64,000 nucleotides of DNA from Incurvaria masculella (GCA_946894095.1 OX335656.1:4665001-4729000), one strand, 5' to 3'; counted from the first letter of the stretch, positions 11,241-21,394 are shown. Notes: a model not told the origin generated them from the sequence alone. Made by a program: numbers and translations.

Positions 11241-11670
11241 TTGTTACCCTAATTTTAATGACCCGCCTAATCTTTTACAGTTCATTCAGCACGATTGTGG
11301 AATCAATTACCTCTTACAATTGGGGAAAGTGCTTCTTTGTCTATTTTTAAGGTAAAATTAAAATCTTGGTACTTGACATATTATAACAATGAAATTAATC
11401 AATTATGTGTGATTATGGTGTTATAAGTAATTTGATGTTTCTTGCTACCTGTTAATATATTGGCTAATACTAAGTTTACTTATCTGTTAGAGATTGCCTT
11501 TGGCAATAAGCTCGCCTTTGCATACTATTTAATAATAGTTGTAAACAATAAAGAATATTTTCATTAAATTTCAATGATGACGATGTTTCTGCAACTGGGC
11601 CTAAGCCGCCCTTGGTTATGGTTCTAATGTCCAATCGCCGCTTTATGGTAAATCCTGACGAACTTGGTGG
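11241..11670. other. Non-coding, no gene
   Basis: AT-rich; no repeat or domain recognised. Confidence 0.35.
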
Positions 11671-11875
11671 GCTACCATGGTAACTTAAATCGCCGGGTGA
11701 ACAGGCAAGTAAGTAAGTCAGACGTTTAGTTGCATTTTATACCATGTTAAATTATTTCAGTTCACTTGACGAAAAAAATGTCGTTTTACAGTTAGCATGA
11801 GACGAAATGCAACTTAACTTCAGATTTAATTACTTACTTTCCTGCTCACCTGGCGAGTTAATTTACCATGGTTAC
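11671..11875. mobile_element. Palindromic MITE, ACCATGGTAAC family, copy 1
   Basis: Inverted arms: ACCATGGTAACTTAAATCG...GCAAGTAAGTAAG and TTACTTACTTTCCTGCTCACC...TTTACCATGGTTAC, with centre ATGCAACT-type matches. Related pieces at 19100-19168 and 45773-45916. Confidence 0.75.
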
Positions 11876-12114
11876 ACACCTGAAGGCACAACTGTCGATT
11901 ATTAATTACAAGTTATTATAGCTCGTGCAAGTTAACACGACACCTGGCCACACCTAGCTTGGAATTCGATCCTACCACTTCCCCGCGTAGACCTCCGCTG
12001 TCGTCAGATACTTAACGATAGCATCACTGTTCGTGTTTTTTCGTTTTAAAGTTTCCGAGTTATTCGTCTGCTTCCGAGCTTTTCGACCTTCTTTTGTTAA
12101 AAGTCATCTACTCC

Positions 12115-12462
12115 AGAGCCCGTAGTCCCAGCTGTCACCTAAATGGGCGCTTACAGCAAACCGATCGACTGGCGTTTTCAAATGTATGGAGAAATTGATG
12201 AGCGCGCGCAGTGGGCGTTAAGCGAACTAACATTTGCGAGTCCGAGTTTGATTTGACAGTTTACTCAACTTTTCCGTAAATACTTCGACTTTGCCGTTTA
12301 CGCCGACTAGGACTCCGCGTTTTCATACAAATCGGAAGTCCGAGTTTGGTTTTGACAGCTACACATACAACCACAGAATATCTAGTAAAAACTAGATATT
12401 CTGTGGTGATTGACGTTTTTACGGAACTTTGAAGTTCCGTAAACGCCAGTTTAGGTGACATG
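12115..12462. mobile_element. GTGACAACTGGGACT-end MITE, copy 3
   Basis: Begins GTAGTCCCAGCTGTCACC and ends GTTTAGGTGACA. The centre is a near-perfect hairpin: CCACAGAATATCTAGT and ACTAGATATTCTGTGG with an AAAA loop (12370-12406). Confidence 0.75.
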
Positions 12463-12907
12463 TTGTCATGTTAACTCGCCCGTGTAGTAGGTGAACTATA
12501 GTTATTTAATCGTTCACAATCGCCGTTTTCGATCACGCCACGCGTCGAAGCGTGCATGCTCGCGGTGGGTTATGCACGCTCTCGGCCTATCGGCTAACGC
12601 CGCTAACCCATAAATGGGCTGGTGTTTTTGTAACCCAATCTTCCATTTTGTAGTTGTGACGTTGGTTCCCACGTAGCGGAGACGGACGACCGTGCGCGCG
12701 AGTGTGTGGGCCGAGAGTGATATGTGTGTGATATTATGTGATCCGTGTACCTGGTTGTAGCCACGGAATAAGTAATAGACTCTCTGTGGTGTAATAGTGG
12801 AACGTGCGACGCTGGATTAGTCTGTCATGGATTTACGGCGATAAAAATACCTGATATGTTTGTTTAATACAATACGTAAATATGGAAATATTATGTACAA
12901 TGGTCTA
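12463..12907. other. Non-coding, no gene
   Basis: Unique sequence with a few CpG-rich stretches (GCGTCGAAGCGTGCATGC). No recognisable gene or repeat. Confidence 0.35.
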
Positions 12908-13513
12908 TTAAGGTGGCCCATTTGTGCAACAGCACGGTTTTGTACCGTGCCCGCGAATGAGTTAGTCCCGCCGGGTTGGGCCATCCCACTCAACTACCCA
13001 TACGAACGGGCAAAAAAGATCACGCCCATATTTTTGGTCAGAGATCCCAAAATAGCTTTATTTGTTCGAACTAGATGTCTGATGACCGTTGGCATTGCAA
13101 AAATGTGTTTGGTTTTTAAGTTATAAGGTCCGAAAGTTCGAATTTTTCGCGCGTTTTATACAATAGCTTTGGAGGTGGATTGCGCAATGATAAAGAAATA
13201 CCTAACATCTTAAAAAGATTAGTGATCAGACATAGTTTATTTAGTCAAGATTTATAACCTATTTGGTTTTTGTTAGATTTTTGACTACAGCGGTCGTGGT
13301 TTACTTTTAGCTATAAGTCGTTTAGTAATTAAAATTTTCGTAAATCTTACCAAATCATACACTATGCACATTGCCTTTTTTGTGGATATGTTGCATCTTC
13401 CTCATCACGGAGCCTGTCTTGTTCTTTGAAACAGAGAAGGTCCCAGAGCGACACAGCACGGTTTTGTACCGTGGCCGCGAATGAGTTAGTCCCGCCAGGT
13501 TGGGCCACCTTAA
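12908..13513 (-). mobile_element. TTAA MITE, GGTGGCCC family, copy 3
   Basis: TTAA at both ends (12908-12911, 13510-13513), with TIRs GGTGGCCCA and TGGGCCACC. The left side carries an extra end-type segment (CACGGTTTTGTACCGTGCCC) duplicated from the other end, so the copy is rearranged. It abuts another copy at 13514. Confidence 0.82.
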
Positions 13514-13788
13514 GGCGGCCCATCCCGCTCAACTCCCCATACAAACGGGGAAAGAAGATCACGCCCATATTTATTGTTAAAGATCCCAAATTTTGCTCAA
13601 AATAGCTTTTTTTGATCGAACTAGATGTCTGATTACCGTTGGCACTGTAAAATTGTGTTTGGTTTCCAAGTTATAAGGTCCGAAAGTTCGAGTTTTTCGC
13701 GCGTTTTATACAATAACTTTGGTGGTGGATTACGCAATGATAAAGTAAGAACATCTTAAAAAGATTAGTCATCAGACATAGCTTTTGT
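13514..13788 (-). mobile_element. TTAA MITE, GGTGGCCC family, copy 4 (truncated)
   Basis: Starts GGCGGCCCATCCCGCTC directly at the TTAA shared with the preceding copy and ends in the AAGATTAGTCATCAGACATAGC landmark. The distal half is lost. Confidence 0.8.
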
Positions 13789-14291
13789 AATCCAGATTTA
13801 TAAATAATATTTTCAAATAAATAATTTATACTTCCTTCCACTAGGTTGCAGGTCGTAACCTCACCATTCAATGAGTATGGTTACATCAAACCAAATCTAG
13901 AACAGGTTATTATTGCAATAGGTATAATGTATTTATTACCTAAGCAGCTGAAGTGTGGCACCGGGATAAGAATTCCAAGTAAATATTTTCTCGCTGTGTT
14001 AAACTTCTCTTGCTGAAATTTACTAGCTACATGCCAACACCTTTTATAACGAACTACTTTTTTGAACATACGTCGAGTACGTTGATTCCGAGAATAATGG
14101 ATCCAAGGTAGGTATCTTCTTTGCTGGGCAAGGAAAGCAGCCTCAATTTTGTATCTTTGTTACATTTCCACTATACGCCATTTCATGCGACATTCATTTT
14201 CTCCGAGCGTTGTTCTAATAGTCGAAAAGTAAGCGGACAAATACTAGTTTATTAATTATATAAAATACTCGTTGACCAACCGATCGGATGC
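13789..14291. other. Non-coding, no gene
   Basis: AT-rich; nothing recognised. Confidence 0.35.
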
Positions 14292-14552
14292 AAAAAAAAC
14301 GGCCAAGTGCGAGTCGAACTCGCCCACTAAGGGTTCCGTACCATCGCACAAGATTAACCACAAAAAAACATTTTTTTTCATTTATAGTTGCTGTTATAGC
14401 GGCAAAATAAATACAGACTGCGTAAAAAAATCAGCTGCCTACCTATTACGGTTCATGAGATACAGCCCTGTGACAGACGGATGGACGGACGGACAGCGGA
14501 GGCTTAGTAATAGGGTTCCGTTGGCACCCTTTGGGTACGGAACCCTAAAAAA
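14292..14552 (-). mobile_element. GTCY MITE, copy c
   Basis: ACGGCCAAGTGCGAGTCGAA at the left and GGTACGGAACCCTAAAAAA at the right. Internal GTTATAGCGGCAAAATAAAT and ACAGCCCTGTGACAGACGG. Short GGAC run with one GGAT. Confidence 0.9.
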
Positions 14553-15256
14553 GATAATAGACTTTACTAATCGTAGGTCTCGTTGCAGAAGGGTTCATCC
14601 ATGTTATAAAATTTGCCAACGTAATCTCTTTAAGTCAACTAGTTTCTTTCACTTATTTTCACAACAAAGTCTCGTTGATGTCTCTTTCTGCAACATTCCA
14701 CACATAGTGACGCATTTGATGCGGGCTCCAGCAAGCTGAAGTCCCCGCGTGGACAAGAGATGTTGGCTGCTACTAGGCGAATATGAGTAGGTGTAGGTAC
14801 GTCCGTAAAGGGTGAGCAGGAAGATGCCTGCAACGAGTGGCAAGAATGTAAGTCGTTTTACGGCCCTCACTCTGGGCCCGTCTTTATGGCGCCCCTCTTG
14901 ATAACTTGCTCGTTAACCATTTTACGATAACGCGTTAAACGCCTGGAAGGAAACTGGGCAATTTGAACATCTTGAAATTCCTTTATGTTTCCCTGTCTAG
15001 AACCTATTTCTTAGGTGGTTTGTAGGGGCCATTCTGACACGGAATATCCTCACAAACCACCGGAATTTCAGAGCCAGTTTGTAAGATATCCTCAAGTCAG
15101 GAGTTGATGTTTTTAATTCAATATGTTTGTATGTTTTTAGGCATTATTTAACTTCACTGGAGCTTCGCATCTTTTTATTTGAACTCCAAAACGTACTAGC
15201 CAGTTGTGCGACACTTTTTCGCTCATTTGCCCGAAGAATCTATTTTTATGGAATGT
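14553..15256. other. Non-coding, no gene
   Basis: ORFs of 64-73 codons on the minus strand overlap in different frames and show no domain. No repeats identified. Confidence 0.35.
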
Positions 15257-15550
15257 GACATGTATGGCCACACAACTACCGTTATGATATTAACCCAATA
15301 CACCACATTCCTGAAGGAATTAGGTGGCATGCCAGGACCTTCCCGTTATGAGCACGGCTACACTGAACTGGATGGAAATCACGTACAATTTTTCATTGCA
15401 GCTTCAACCATATTTACCAAACGGTCGGCTTCTACCACAGCAGGAGAAGGGGACCTGCAGCCGACTATAATAGGTATTCTTTGCCTAGAGTTTGATGTCG
15501 GTTCCGAACCATGGAACAGCTCGCATTCGTAACGAAGTGCACCACTCACG
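15257..15550 (-). mobile_element. SINE, copy 2 (head lost)
   Basis: Reverse orientation: CACAACTACCGTTATGATAT, CATTCCTGAAGGAATTAGG, GCCAGGACCTTCCCGTTATG, CTGAACTGGATGGAAA, CTTCAACCATAT, ending GAACCATGGAACAGCTCGCA. The tRNA-like head is missing. The ORF across it is a repeat artefact. Confidence 0.8.
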
Positions 15551-16174
15551 TAGCAACATAAAAATTGTACCTGCGACCCTGAAGTGTGATGGCAAGAACG
15601 TCACGTGTGATAGTATGCCTCCGGATCTTCCTAGATACATTCTGAAATCCATTATAGGAGCCAAAAAAAAAAAAAATCCATCTGTTTGTCAATACACCGG
15701 CGACTATAAAACGGTTGATTACTCGAAGCTAGTGGCTCGGAGCGGCGCGCGGCGCTGCGATCCTGGTATCCGGAGCGGAGATATTTCCCGAACTGTCGGT
15801 CGTGATTTACGTACGGTCCAGGTTCTCTCCCAGTCGTGCCACTTGGAGCGGCGCCAGCCGGCGGGGTTGCCGCCACGCCGCGACGTCGAACGCTCCGGTC
15901 CTTTATCGCGACTGCGGCGACAGCGGCACGACAGCGGCGCTGCTGGGAATGGAATTCCCATTCGGGATGCTGGCCGTTCGTGGAAATTGGACGCTAAAAC
16001 GTTTTATGGAACTCCAGTAATCCGATCCTTCGAAGAAATGAGTCAGCTGTGCCTTCGATTCTAACATACCTGTCATAATCATCACCGCCTCGAAATCTAC
16101 TCCATTCCCACTTCAATTTGCATTAACTTTGCTGCCTAGACACATTTTCGAATGATTATGCTAGTTGTTGGCAC
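15551..16174. other. Partly GC-rich unique segment
   Basis: 15730-15960 is CpG-rich, with open frames on both strands that overlap in every frame, as expected from low stop density. No domain recognised; may be regulatory or a fossil exon. Confidence 0.3.
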
Positions 16175-16537
16175 TTAAGGATGTTCCGACCCATACAATG
16201 ATTTTTTTACACAGAACGCAAAAAGTATTGCACTTTAAGGCACGAATTCGTCAAAAATATTAAATATAGCCATAGTAGTTGCAGCGAAAACATATTCACA
16301 CTTTCAGGTTTAATGGTTTCGTTGTAATTGCCGATTATAACACCGTTAGATGGCGCTGTTAAATAAAAATCGTATTTAAATAAATTGTAACAAAACCAAT
16401 AATCCTGAAATTGTGAAATTGTTTTCGCTGCAAGTAATATGACTGTATTAAACTTTTATTATTAATTCGTGGCTTAAAGTGCAATACTTTTTGCGTTATG
16501 TGTGCAAACAACTTTATATGGGTCGGAACAGCCTTAA
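16175..16537. mobile_element. TTAA MITE, GGATGTTCCGACCC family
   Basis: TTAA at 16175-16178 and 16534-16537. Long TIRs: GGATGTTCCGACCCATAC / GTATGGGTCGGAACA-type right end (TATGGGTCGGAACAGCC). Internal arms match too: AAAAAGTATTGCACTTTAAG and CTTAAAGTGCAATACTTTTT. Nearly palindromic, no coding. Confidence 0.85.
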
Positions 16538-17088
16538 CCACGATTCTAACTTTTTACTACTTGGAATTAACCACTTAAAACTAGTTTGTTTCCGTAATCA
16601 CACAATACGATTCCCTGGCCTGCACCGTATTTAAAACGTATTAACAACATATATAATAAACGCTGATTACCAGTTCGGACACCACAAAACAAGAAAGTTG
16701 TTACATTAACCGAAAACTTGTTTAAACATTTATAATTGTAAAGCGTGTATAAACACTATGACGGCGAGGGGAATATCGAGACATTTGTCACAAGCATTTC
16801 AATCCACCGAGGATAAATTATGTGCACATGTTATAACACATGTATTTCATATTCCTTTATTTTCCTACATTAGGTGTAAACACTCTTGGATTCGTCATTT
16901 TTGAAAGACGGTTCGATTACCACGGTCAGAAGAGAACCGACAAAAAACTTCGCCGGGATTAAAAATGCAAATACATTTATATTCTTATAACAAAAAATAA
17001 ATAAGTTATGAAACATGCCTCTAAATTCTACAACCTCAAGATAAATTAGGAGTATAATAATGGTTTAAAAGCAACCTCAACAATAAAG

Positions 17089-17808
17089 CGAGGATTCAGT
17101 CATCAATCAGTCAAAATCAGTCACTCGACCAAAAAGTGTACACCAAGATTACCAGTAGTCAATATGAAAGGGATTACCTTGTGATTTCGGGATTCCCAAG
17201 GATTCCTTAAGGATATTCCTGATGATTTCCATGATTCTTAAAGGACTACCAGAGATTCCTAAGGGATTACCAAAGATTCCTAGGATTACCAAACATTTTG
17301 GGATTTCTAAGGACTACGAGCCAACCAGCACTTACAGCAGTGCTTGTCAGCAAATCCGAAAATTGTATAAATAAGTTTCGTTAAAAAAAAGGTTATGCAC
17401 AGGATGGTCTTCCAAAATTGATCTTGACCTCCCAATTTGAGAGGAATACTGCAATTTTTTTTCGAAAGGGCAAACAAAAGCTCATGTGGAGGATTACCTT
17501 CCAAAATCAGAGTTATGCTCCCAACTTGATCAAAATTCTGCAAACTATTGACTGAGCAAAAAAAGGTTTAGATTTTAGGATTTTCGAATTATTTCGCGAA
17601 TACTCACCTTTTTCGACGATTTCTGACTCCCGCACCCACGATTCCCTGACATTACCATGAATTTGTTAGGATTTCTAATGAATTCATTGGGATTCCCAGA
17701 TTCTCTAAGATTACAGATTTCTCAGACTCCCACCAGATTCCCTGAAATCCCACCTGAGATTAGCAAACATGTGTACCATCCACATCCCCTGAATGACTTG
17801 ACCCCTAA
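17089..17808. mobile_element. Diverged array element with shared ends (relative of 52801-55282)
   Basis: The left part has AGTCACTCGACC, AAAAAGTGTACACC and CCAGTAGTC as in the 2.48-kb element, followed by a GATT(T/C)CC-type array (17160-17318). The right part has the ACTCCCACC/GATTCCC-type array (17625-17800) and a TGACTTGACCCC tip. The 270-bp core between them is unrelated to the big element's core and holds its own imperfect repeat (CTTCCAAAAT, CTCCCAA). No clean target duplication seen. Confidence 0.6.
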
Positions 17809-17994
17809 GATTCCTAGAAACAAAATTCTTAAATACAATTCGGGTGTACAGAGCCCTCATTATTATACAAAATTGTATCAATTTAAAATTGTTTTTCATA
17901 AATATTACTCACTACGTGTAATAATTTCATATTACACGTAGTATTTTACATTGGTGTCTTGTGTTATCATAATGAACATCAGAGTTGAGGGTGG

Positions 17995-18200
17995 AATCAT
18001 TTATCTCTTTCCTTGCATAACATATGTTTTTGTAATATTCCTACGTCACCGAACACTTTTCGACAGGAATCTCTCATCATCACGCCTAGCATGCATCGCA
18101 GTGCTCTTTTCTGTAACACAAATATACGATTTACTTCAGCTGCATCACCCCAGAACATCAGCCCGTATGACATTATGCTCACATATGATCATGGGCGGGA
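17995..18200 (-). pseudogene. Non-LTR reverse transcriptase C-terminal fragment
   Basis: The minus-strand frame reads SYGLMFWGDAAEVNRIFVLQ then KRALRCMLG and VFGDVGIL. This is the typical segment just after the RT palm in Jockey/CR1-like non-LTR retrotransposons (Y-G-x-x-x-W-G, then Q-K-R-A-x-R). About 60 residues remain, with no RT active site. Confidence 0.75.
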
Positions 18201-18223
18201 ATAGTTTTTTCTTAAGGCTGTCG

Positions 18224-18426
18224 TGAAATCACAGAAAATCATAGATTTGTTCTTTTTTAAGAAATACATTCTTTGTCCATTTACCAAGGCACAAAGTTGC
18301 ACGGTGACTGCCATTAAAATAGCGAAATCGTCTTTCCGACCCTAACGTTTCCCTACCCCTAAACTATGTTAGAATTGAATCAATTTTCACTTGAAATTGA
18401 CATAGATAATGTATATAACATTTCAG
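18224..18426. mobile_element. Repeat with TTTGTCCATTTACCAAGGCA, left part
   Basis: AGATTTGTTC, AAGAAATACATTCTTTGTCC and GGTGACTGCCATTAAAATAG match 46570-46693. The family continues at 18919-19000 after a nested palindromic insert. Confidence 0.6.
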
Positions 18427-18912
18427 AAGCCTTATTCTGCTAATTGATAACTGCGCGCGTTATGTTTGTGTTTTCTCAAAACCGCATGTTTCGCGCGAAA
18501 TGGTATTCTACTAGCGCAGTTTGCTAAACGCATCCGCAACGCGCGCTCATGTTCTCGTGGGCCGTGTGTTTTGCCGAATACTTGCGGTTTTGAGAATTCT
18601 ATTTGTCAAATTCGGAGCATCGCATCGCCGAACTTCAAATATTACTTTTCTACATTACATTGGCATATCGCTGTCTCTTTCTTTTCGTATGTCATATTTG
18701 AGTGAGAAAATAACTGTCAAAATCGTGACAGGTTATTTTACCCTGTAGGCGGCGCGCAAGACAAACCACTCCATAGACAATAACAAAACGCGTATGTGAA
18801 TTAGCTGAATACCGATTTTTGGAAACCGCACTCGAAACTTAGCGTGTTATGTTTGACGGAAACATAACTTATACGGAATGGTTTGAAATTGGACAAATAG
18901 CAGAATCGGGCT
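18427..18912. mobile_element. Palindromic MITE, AAGCC(T/C)TATTCTGCTA ends, nested
   Basis: Left end AAGCCTTATTCTGCTAATTG, right end CAAATAGCAGAATCGGGCTT (inverted match), flanked on both sides by TTCAG/CAG. It interrupts the repeat at 18224-18426 and 18919-19000, whose uninterrupted relative is at 46570-46990. The interior is CpG-rich with GCGCGCG tracts. Confidence 0.65.
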
Positions 18913-19000
18913 TCAGAATCCGAAATTTCAAAAACCTAGTATAACATCATGGAAACAGTTATCGATGGATAATTGATAGGGTCTTATTTACGAATCTCGC
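18913..19000. mobile_element. Repeat with TTTGTCCATT..., right part
   Basis: CCGAAATTTCAAAAACCTAG to GGAAACAGTTATCG resembles 46886-46960. It is the other side of the element split by the MITE at 18427-18912. Confidence 0.55.
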
Positions 19001-19099
19001 AGTTGGTGATTGAATCTGACGTGTAGCATTCGTGACATCAAGGCGTGCCATGCTGTCAAATGACGTGTTATTTATTGGGCCAAGTGAACTGAAGCTTAG

Positions 19100-19168
19100 C
19101 ATCGTTTAATTCAATCACTCACTCGCCTGTTCACCCGGCGTTTTAATATACGATGGTAGCGCGTCAGA
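19100..19168. mobile_element. ACCATGGTAAC family MITE, half copy
   Basis: CACTCACTCGCCTGTTCACC and ATACGATGGTAGCG correspond to one arm of 11671-11875 and 45773-45916. Confidence 0.5.
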
Positions 19169-19603
19169 ACGTTATTCTGGTTAGAATTAAGTTAATGCAC
19201 TACCGTTAGACGTAAGGAAATATTAATTACCATGTTGTGTTTGTCCATTATTGGTGATAGTTTCAGTTTCTTTTTTATTTCTAAGTTTGTTATTACCGTG
19301 TATGAAATGAGTCACTGTTGACGAACCTAAATAATAAAAAAAAAAAAAGAACTAGGAGGGAACTGAATGAATGCATCGCAGCCCCACGCAGTCCGTCCTA
19401 GTTATTTGGTCGTCCGCTTTGAGCGCGTTCAGCCCGAGGTTATCGCGTTAATGTCGTGTTGAAACAAGCTATCACGTATCGTACATATTTATAAGTGCGT
19501 CCGATACGAGGGAACTGGTCGGCCGATACGGTCCGTCTCCGGGACCCGATAGAGTACATATACGAAGTGTGTGAAATTTCGGTTTTATCCCCCGCGTGGC
19601 CTA

Positions 19604-19672
19604 TCGTGGCCTAGCGGTTTGCGGACGTGCCTTTCAACCGGGAGCCGTGGGTTCGATACCTGGTAGCTGCTC
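19604..19672 (+). repeat. tRNA-like sequence with A and B boxes (SINE head or tRNA relic)
   Basis: TGGCCTAGCGGTTTGCGG looks like a pol III A box/D arm and GTGGGTTCGATACC like a B box, 33 nt apart. The acceptor and T stems do not pair, so it is not a functional tRNA gene. No SINE body follows. Confidence 0.5.
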
Positions 19673-19763
19673 CGCTGTCTTTCTCGTTTATAGTTTGACT
19701 AGCTGAGGTTCCCGACTCCGCATGTGTAAAGTAACTAATACATGTTTAATTCTGTTGTTGCAG

Positions 19764-19803
19764 GTAATCGAGGTGCCGTCTTACGTTCAGCATCCACGTA
19801 ATC
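19764..19803 (+). other. Possible 40-nt upstream (5' UTR) exon
   Basis: Bounded by a moderate acceptor, CTGTTGTTGCAG ending at 19763, and a good donor, ATC|GTAAGTG at 19804, about 560 bp upstream of the sbb coding exon on the same strand. The acceptor is itself followed by GTAATC, so it could also be a weak recursive site. Nothing codes convincingly. It may equally be chance. Confidence 0.2.
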
Positions 19804-20324
19804 GTAAGTGCGAGGATCGATTCACGGTCCGAATCCCAAATAGCAGGCAACGTGAAACCCATCCTAACGGATGACCAAGTTCACTCGAGTCATTTGTATG
19901 TAAATCCGCACATTCACCACATAGATACGCACCTTTCTCTCCGAGTCCTTGAAGCCTCGCCTTCGGCCAAACACGAACGTAATGTCCTCCGACGGCGGCG
20001 CGGCGGGTCCGCTATATGCCTCCGAGGATGGCTCAATTTGCATGCGGCGCCCGTACTGCCTCGGTACGTGCCTCCGCAGCGACGCCTCCGTGTCGGGTTC
20101 CACTGCGGGGGAATTACCGGCTTCTCTCACGGTATCTGTCCATCCGCCTCGAGTCCCGATAGTTTTACCAAATACGTGATCTGCAGGGCCTGATAGCAGA
20201 GATAGGAAAATATATGCTGCCGTTGAAATAGTTCCCGTAGACTAAATGCTTAAAAGTAATTTCTTTGCCGTAGAGAGACGTGTCATCGAGGCGCTTGTTT
20301 TCGGTTGAGAATTTAGTTCCGAAA

Positions 20325-20361
20325 TTTTTTATTTCTTCTTTCTTCCAACTTGGGGCGACAG
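20325..20361 (+). promoter_or_regulatory. Candidate splice acceptor of the sbb exon
   Basis: A long pyrimidine tract (about 20325-20346) is followed by CGACAG ending at 20361, with no AG in between, just before ATG 20366. A second possible acceptor, TTGTTGCAG, ends at 20428 in the same frame. If that one is used, translation would start at 20483 or come from an upstream coding exon. Sequence motifs only; no transcript evidence. Confidence 0.45.
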
Positions 20362-20365
20362 CGGG

Positions 20366-21394
20366 ATGACGAGTACCAGGAGAGGAGAGAGAGGAGGGCG
20401 GTGTGTGACTCGGGCGCGCTTGTTGCAGGGCTACAATGCGGAGTGGGGCAGGGCGCGGGGGCCGGGCGGAGCGCGGACGCGGATGGCGGCGCCAATGAGG
20501 GAGGGAGCGCCGGCCGGCGGACCCCGACCCGCTCCCGCGCACGCGCACGCGCAGCCGCAGCCGCCCAACTTCGAGTACGATGACAACGAGTGGGACATCG
20601 GCATCGGCGACCTCATCATAGACCTCGATGCCGACATAGAGAAGACGGACGAGCGGGCGGGAGGAGGCGGCGGCGGCGGCATGGCGGCGCGAGCCGAGCC
20701 GGACGCGCAGCGCACCGCGCTCAAGATGAAGATCAAGCGCACCAAGCCCGGCACCAAGAGCTGCGAGGCCAAGCACGAGATCGTCAAGTCGAACGAGATG
20801 AACGGCGAGCAGAAGCCGGGGGGCGAGCGGGCGCCGGCGGGGCCGCGCGACCCGCCGCCCGCGCAGCCGCAGCCGGCCGGCGGCGGAGCGCCCGCCGCGC
20901 CGCACGCGCCGCACGCGCCGCACCCTCCGCACGCGGGCGTCAAGCGCGCCTCCGGCGGCCACCGCCGCGACAAGGCGAGAGAGAAGCACCCGCACGCGGG
21001 GCCCGGCGCGCCGCCGCCGCAGCCGCACGCGCCCGCGCCGCACCCGCACGACGTCAACGGCGCGACGAGGCCGGCGCCCGCCGCGCCGAACGCGCCCGGC
21101 CCGCCCGCGCCCGCGCCGCCCGCGCCCCCGCCCAAGGCGGCGGAGGGCCCGCCGGCGCCGGCGGCGACGGCCCCGAGCCCCGCCGGCAAGCCGGAGCCGA
21201 GCAAGCCGGCGGGAGCGGCAGGCGCGACGTCGGCGGCGCCCGCGCCCCCCGCCGCGGGCCCGCCCCCGGCCCCCGCCCCCGCCGCCGCCGCCGCCGCCTC
21301 CGCACCCGGCAAGCCGGAGCCGGAGGAGACGCGGCGCGACACGAGCCCGGCGCCGGCGCCGCCTCCCGCCAAGAAACATAAACCGGAGCCAAAG
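20366..21394 (+). CDS. sbb: First coding exon of scribbler/brakeless (ZNF608/609 family), partial
   Basis: The N-terminal exon of the insect homologue of vertebrate ZNF608/ZNF609. In Drosophila, scribbler/brakeless is a nuclear transcriptional co-repressor used in axon guidance, larval behaviour and embryonic patterning. The diagnostic block EWDIGIGDLIIDLDADIEK lies at residues 75-93 and matches the N-terminal signature of ZNF609. A second basic block (residues 118-141, containing KIKRTKPGTK and AKHEIVK) follows. The remainder (150-330) is low-complexity Pro/Ala/Gly, ending in a basic KKHKPEPK that may be a nuclear signal. The family C2H2 finger and later domains are not in the window. The exon ends after a complete codon (AAG) at a consensus donor AAAG|GTGAGT, so the junction is phase 0; reading past it reaches a stop at 21424. 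The start is uncertain: ATG 20366 (G at -3, 5 nt after a good acceptor) or the in-frame ATG 20483 (residue 40). The upstream in-frame stop is at 20306. The exon is very GC- and CpG-rich compared with its AT-rich surroundings. Family identity is strong; the 5' boundary is not. Confidence 0.9.

Larger units (their letters stand above)
19169..20324. other. 5' flank or upstream intron of sbb exon
   Basis: Mostly unique and moderately GC-rich. Contains the tRNA-like relic and the possible 40-nt exon. ORFs at 19852-20193 on both strands show no domain. A promoter could lie here (GAGCGCGTTCAGCC near 19418), but nothing is diagnostic. Confidence 0.3.

Noticed and set aside
19604..19672. Functional tRNA gene
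   Set aside because: A- and B-box-like motifs are present, but neither the acceptor nor the T stem pairs.
20165..21379. 404-, 313- and 127-codon minus-strand ORFs and a 263-codon second plus frame across the sbb exon
   Set aside because: Antisense or out-of-frame shadows of a very GC-rich coding exon with few stop codons. They read as Arg/Gly/Ala low complexity and contain no domain, while the 20366 frame has the conserved ZNF608/609 blocks.
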